Source of the DNA: Streptomyces bicolor
Lineage (GTDB): Bacteria > Actinomycetota > Actinomycetes > Streptomycetales > Streptomycetaceae
Direction of reading: 5' to 3'
DNA length: 64,000 nt
NCBI RefSeq assembly: GCF_000719285.1
Contig: NZ_JOFS01000007.1
Span: 62,001-126,000, forward strand
The notes under the pieces are model-generated. The model was not told the origin of the DNA and did not search any database. It worked only from the letters and a program-made list of their open reading frames with translations. Positions within the stretch are counted from its first letter, which is position 1; every line of letters starts with the position of its first letter. The translations under genes were made by a program, and so were the position numbers. Below, in pieces: positions 61,654-64,000 of the stretch.

Positions 61654-64000
61654 ATGTTTCCGGCGGACGGGAGTGTGCCAACGCAAGGGGCGCGGGGCTG
61701 TGTTGAATTTGCGGCTACCGCCGCCTGGGCGCGACCAGCCCCTGGCGGCCCGCAGTCGCCGACGACGACGAGCCACCCCCTACGAGTCGCGATCATCGGC
61801 GGCGGCCCCGGCGGCCTCTACGCCGCAGCCCTGCTGAAACGCCTCGCCCCCGACCGCGAGGTCACCGTCTGGGAACGCAACGCCCCCAACGACACCTTCG
61901 GCTTCGGAGTGGTCCTCTCCGACGAAACCCTCGGCGGCATCGAACACGCCGACCCAGCCGTCTACGAGGCCCTCCAACAACACTTCACCCGCTGGGATGA
62001 CATCGACATCGTCCACAGAAACACCCGCCAAACCTCCGGAGGACACGGCTTCGCGGCACTGGGCAGGAAACGACTCCTGCAGATCCTCCACGACCGCTGC
62101 CGCACCCTCGGCGTAGACCTCCGCTTCCGCACCGAGGCCCCGCCCCCCGCCCGGCTGGCGGAAACGCACGACTTGGTCATCGCCGCGGACGGTGTGCACA
62201 GCACCACCCGCGAGGCGTACGCCCATGTGTTCCGCCCCTATGTGGCCGAACACCACTGCCGCTACATCTGGCTCGCAGCGGACTTCGCCTTCAAAGCCTT
62301 CCGCTTCGAGATCGCCGAGACCGAGCACGGCGTGATGCAACTGCACGGCTACCCGTACGCGGCCGACGCCTCCACGGTCATCGTCGAGATGCGCGAAGAA
62401 GTGTGGCGAGCCGCCGGATTCGACGAACTCGACGAACAGGGGTCCGTGGAGCGCTGCGCCAAGATCTTCGCGGAGGCGCTCCGCGGCCGGCCGCTCAAGT
62501 CCAACAAGTCGGCCTGGACCACCTTCCGCACCGTCGTCAACGAACGCTGGTCCCACGGCAACATCGTGCTGCTCGGCGACGCCGCCCACACCGCTCACTT
62601 CTCCATCGGCTCCGGCACCAAGCTCGCCGTCGAGGACGCCCTCGCGCTCGCCGCCTGCCTGGAGGAACAGCCTTCGCTGGAGCGGGCGTTGGCGGCGTAC
62701 GAGGACGAGCGCAAGCCGGTCGTCGCCTCCACCCAGCGCGCCGCCCGGGCCAGCCTGGAGTGGTTCGAGAACCTCGGCTTCTACCTCGACCAGCCGCCCC
62801 GCCAGTTCGCCTTCAACCTCCTCACCCGCAGCCGCCGCGTCACCCACGACAACCTGCGCCTGCGCGACGCCCACTTCACCGAGGCCGTGGAGCGCGACTT
62901 CGGCTGTCCGCCGGGCACGCCCCCGATGTTCACCCCGTTCCGGCTGCGCGGCCTGACCCTGCGCAACCGCGTCGTCGTCTCCCCGATGGACATGTACTCG
63001 GCCACCGACGGCGTCCCCGGCGACTTCCACCTCGTCCACCTCGGCGCCCGCGCCCTCGGCGGAGCCGGCCTCGTGATGACCGAGATGGTCTGCGTCAGCC
63101 CGGAGGGGCGCATCACCCCCGGCTGCGCCGGCCTCTACACCGGCAGGCAGGCCGACGCCTGGAAGCGGATCGTCCAGTTCGTGCACACTCAGGCGCCGGG
63201 AACCGCGATCGGTGTGCAACTCGGCCACAGCGGGCGCAAGGGCTCGACGAAGCTGATGTGGGAGGGCATGGACGAGCCCCTGGACGACGGCAACTGGCCG
63301 CTGGTGGCCCCGTCCCCGATCCCCTACAAGCCGTACAGCCAGACCCCTCGCGAACTCGGCCGCGCCCAACTCACCGACATCCGCGAGCAGTTCACCGCCG
63401 CCGCCGGGCGCGCCGCCCGGGCCGGCTTCGACCTCCTCGAACTGCACTGCGCACACGGCTATCTGCTCTCCGGCTTCCTCTCCCCGCTCACCAACCGGCG
63501 CACCGACGCCTACGGCGGCTCCCTCGAGAAACGCCTCCGCTTCCCGCTGGAGGTCTTCGACGCCGTACGCGGCGTATGGCCCGAGGAACGGCCCATGACC
63601 GTCCGTATCTCCGCCACCGACTGGGCCGAGGGCGGTACGACGGCCGAGGAGGCCGTGGAGATCGCCCGCGCCTTCGCCGCGCACGGTGCCGACGCGATCG
63701 ACGTGTCGACCGGGCAGGTCGTGGCCGACGAGCGGCCGGAGTTCGGGCGGTCGTACCAGACGCCGTACGCGGACCGGATCCGGCACAGCACCGGCCTGCC
63801 GGTGATCGCCGTCGGTGCGATCTCCTCCTGGGACGACGTCAACTCCCTGATCCTGGCGGGCCGCACCGACCTGTGCGCCCTCGCCCGCCCGCACCTCTAC
63901 GACCCGCACTGGACGCTGCACGCGGCCGCCGAGCAGGGCTACGACGGTCCGGGCGTCGTCTGGCCGGCCCCGTACCGGGCGGGCAGCCGCCGGCCGCAGA
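61654..64000 (+). CDS. salicylyl-CoA 5-hydroxylase-type FAD monooxygenase fused to OYE-like reductase (partial at right edge)
   Basis: The frame from ATG 61654 (GGGGAGG upstream) is open to the window end, 782 codons. After an odd 43-residue leader, residues 44-~410 are an FAD monooxygenase with GGGPGG (49-54) and LLGDAAHTAHFSIGSG; residues ~425-770 are an OYE/2,4-dienoyl-CoA reductase-like barrel with FTPFRLRGLTLRNRVVVSPM, GVQLGHSGRKGS and HGYLLSGFLSPLTNRRTDAY. This fusion is found in salicylyl-CoA 5-hydroxylase and 2-aminobenzoyl-CoA monooxygenase/reductase, which prepare aromatic CoA esters for non-classical ring cleavage. The leader comes from an intergenic repeat; family members normally begin right at VAIIGGGPGG. 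Confidence 0.88.
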   Translation, partial: MFPADGSVPTQGARGCVEFAATAAWARPAPGGPQSPTTTSHPLRVAIIGGGPGGLYAAALLKRLAPDREVTVWERNAPNDTFGFGVVLSDETLGGIEHADPAVYEALQQHFTRWDDIDIVHRNTRQTSGGHGFAALGRKRLLQILHDRCRTLGVDLRFRTEAPPPARLAETHDLVIAADGVHSTTREAYAHVFRPYVAEHHCRYIWLAADFAFKAFRFEIAETEHGVMQLHGYPYAADASTVIVEMREEVWRAAGFDELDEQGSVERCAKIFAEALRGRPLKSNKSAWTTFRTVVNERWSHGNIVLLGDAAHTAHFSIGSGTKLAVEDALALAACLEEQPSLERALAAYEDERKPVVASTQRAARASLEWFENLGFYLDQPPRQFAFNLLTRSRRVTHDNLRLRDAHFTEAVERDFGCPPGTPPMFTPFRLRGLTLRNRVVVSPMDMYSATDGVPGDFHLVHLGARALGGAGLVMTEMVCVSPEGRITPGCAGLYTGRQADAWKRIVQFVHTQAPGTAIGVQLGHSGRKGSTKLMWEGMDEPLDDGNWPLVAPSPIPYKPYSQTPRELGRAQLTDIREQFTAAAGRAARAGFDLLELHCAHGYLLSGFLSPLTNRRTDAYGGSLEKRLRFPLEVFDAVRGVWPEERPMTVRISATDWAEGGTTAEEAVEIARAFAAHGADAIDVSTGQVVADERPEFGRSYQTPYADRIRHSTGLPVIAVGAISSWDDVNSLILAGRTDLCALARPHLYDPHWTLHAAAEQGYDGPGVVWPAPYRAGSRRPQ
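61686..61775 (+). repeat. Streptomyces-type intergenic repeat inside the 5' part of the monooxygenase ORF
   Basis: The stretch GGGGCGCGGGGCTGTGTTGA..., with TGCGGCTACCGCCGCCTGGG, GCGCGACCAGCC and CCCGCAGTCGCCGACG, is of the kind I recall as a dispersed intergenic repeat of Streptomyces chromosomes. Here it separates the ribosome site/ATG from the first beta strand of the flavin domain and has no stop in that frame. Confidence 0.5.

Noticed and set aside
61780..63921. A 713-codon minus-strand open frame at the right end
   Set aside because: Antisense to the monooxygenase/OYE gene, which has clear flavin and OYE motifs on the plus strand.

Overview
The window is high-GC actinobacterial DNA, most likely from a Streptomyces chromosome. 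Evidence: coding frames with third positions almost always G or C, frequent GTG/TTG starts behind GGAGG-type ribosome sites, many 1-11 nt gene overlaps, and typical families (S-adenosyl methyltransferase of the DUF574 type, DUF6099, SepF paralogue, F420-dependent LLM oxidoreductase, fused nitrate reductase-flavoprotein). No rRNA, tRNA or CRISPR array was seen.

Region 1 (1-15.7 kb, all minus strand) is one long, translationally coupled exopolysaccharide operon. In transcription order it encodes an initiating sugar-phosphate transferase, an AlgD-like nucleotide-sugar 6-dehydrogenase, a GT4 glycosyltransferase, two Wzz-like chain-length proteins with degenerate kinase-like tails, an AsnB-type amidotransferase, an alcohol-dehydrogenase/Gfo-Idh fusion, a heparinase II/III-like lyase, a parallel beta-helix lipoprotein and a Wzy/ligase-like membrane protein cut by the window edge. 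Together they suggest a uronic-acid polymer, possibly amidated, with alginate-like logic and dedicated lyase/epimerase-type trimming enzymes.

Region 2 (16-35 kb) is a stress, redox and ion-transport neighbourhood: a permease pair with a palindromic operator; two paralogous twin-CBS proteins; an AlkD-like DNA glycosylase; a zinc alcohol dehydrogenase; an SMI1/KNR4 protein; a small secreted protein; an SDR enzyme; a compact Mrp/Mbh-type cation antiporter operon lacking the large MrpA part; a TPP-dependent pyruvate oxidase-like enzyme followed downstream of an FAD/4Fe-4S D-lactate dehydrogenase-like protein; a lipoprotein; and a Tat-lipoprotein-like beta-carbonic anhydrase. GGGTAC hexamers, the -10 type of stress sigma factor SigB, lie upstream of four of these genes.

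Region 3 (35-49 kb): a MarR regulator divergent from a YceI protein with paired operators, a membrane glycosyltransferase-like protein, a 1343-residue nitrate reductase-flavoprotein fusion with a GlnR-like box, a SepF paralogue, an AAA ATPase-MazG-DUF6099 set, a Ser/Thr kinase with an extracellular Cys-containing sensor, a GT-C type membrane protein, and a shrunken IS630 element that abuts that protein's stop codon.

Region 4 (49-64 kb): an LLM oxidoreductase, a DUF574 methyltransferase, the Hen1-Pnkp RNA-repair operon, an SPFH/NAD-kinase-like pair divergent from arginine deiminase and ornithine carbamoyltransferase (with two identical-architecture palindromes between them), a HATPase regulator, and an enoyl-CoA hydratase followed by a salicylyl-CoA 5-hydroxylase-type monooxygenase/OYE fusion that runs off the right edge.
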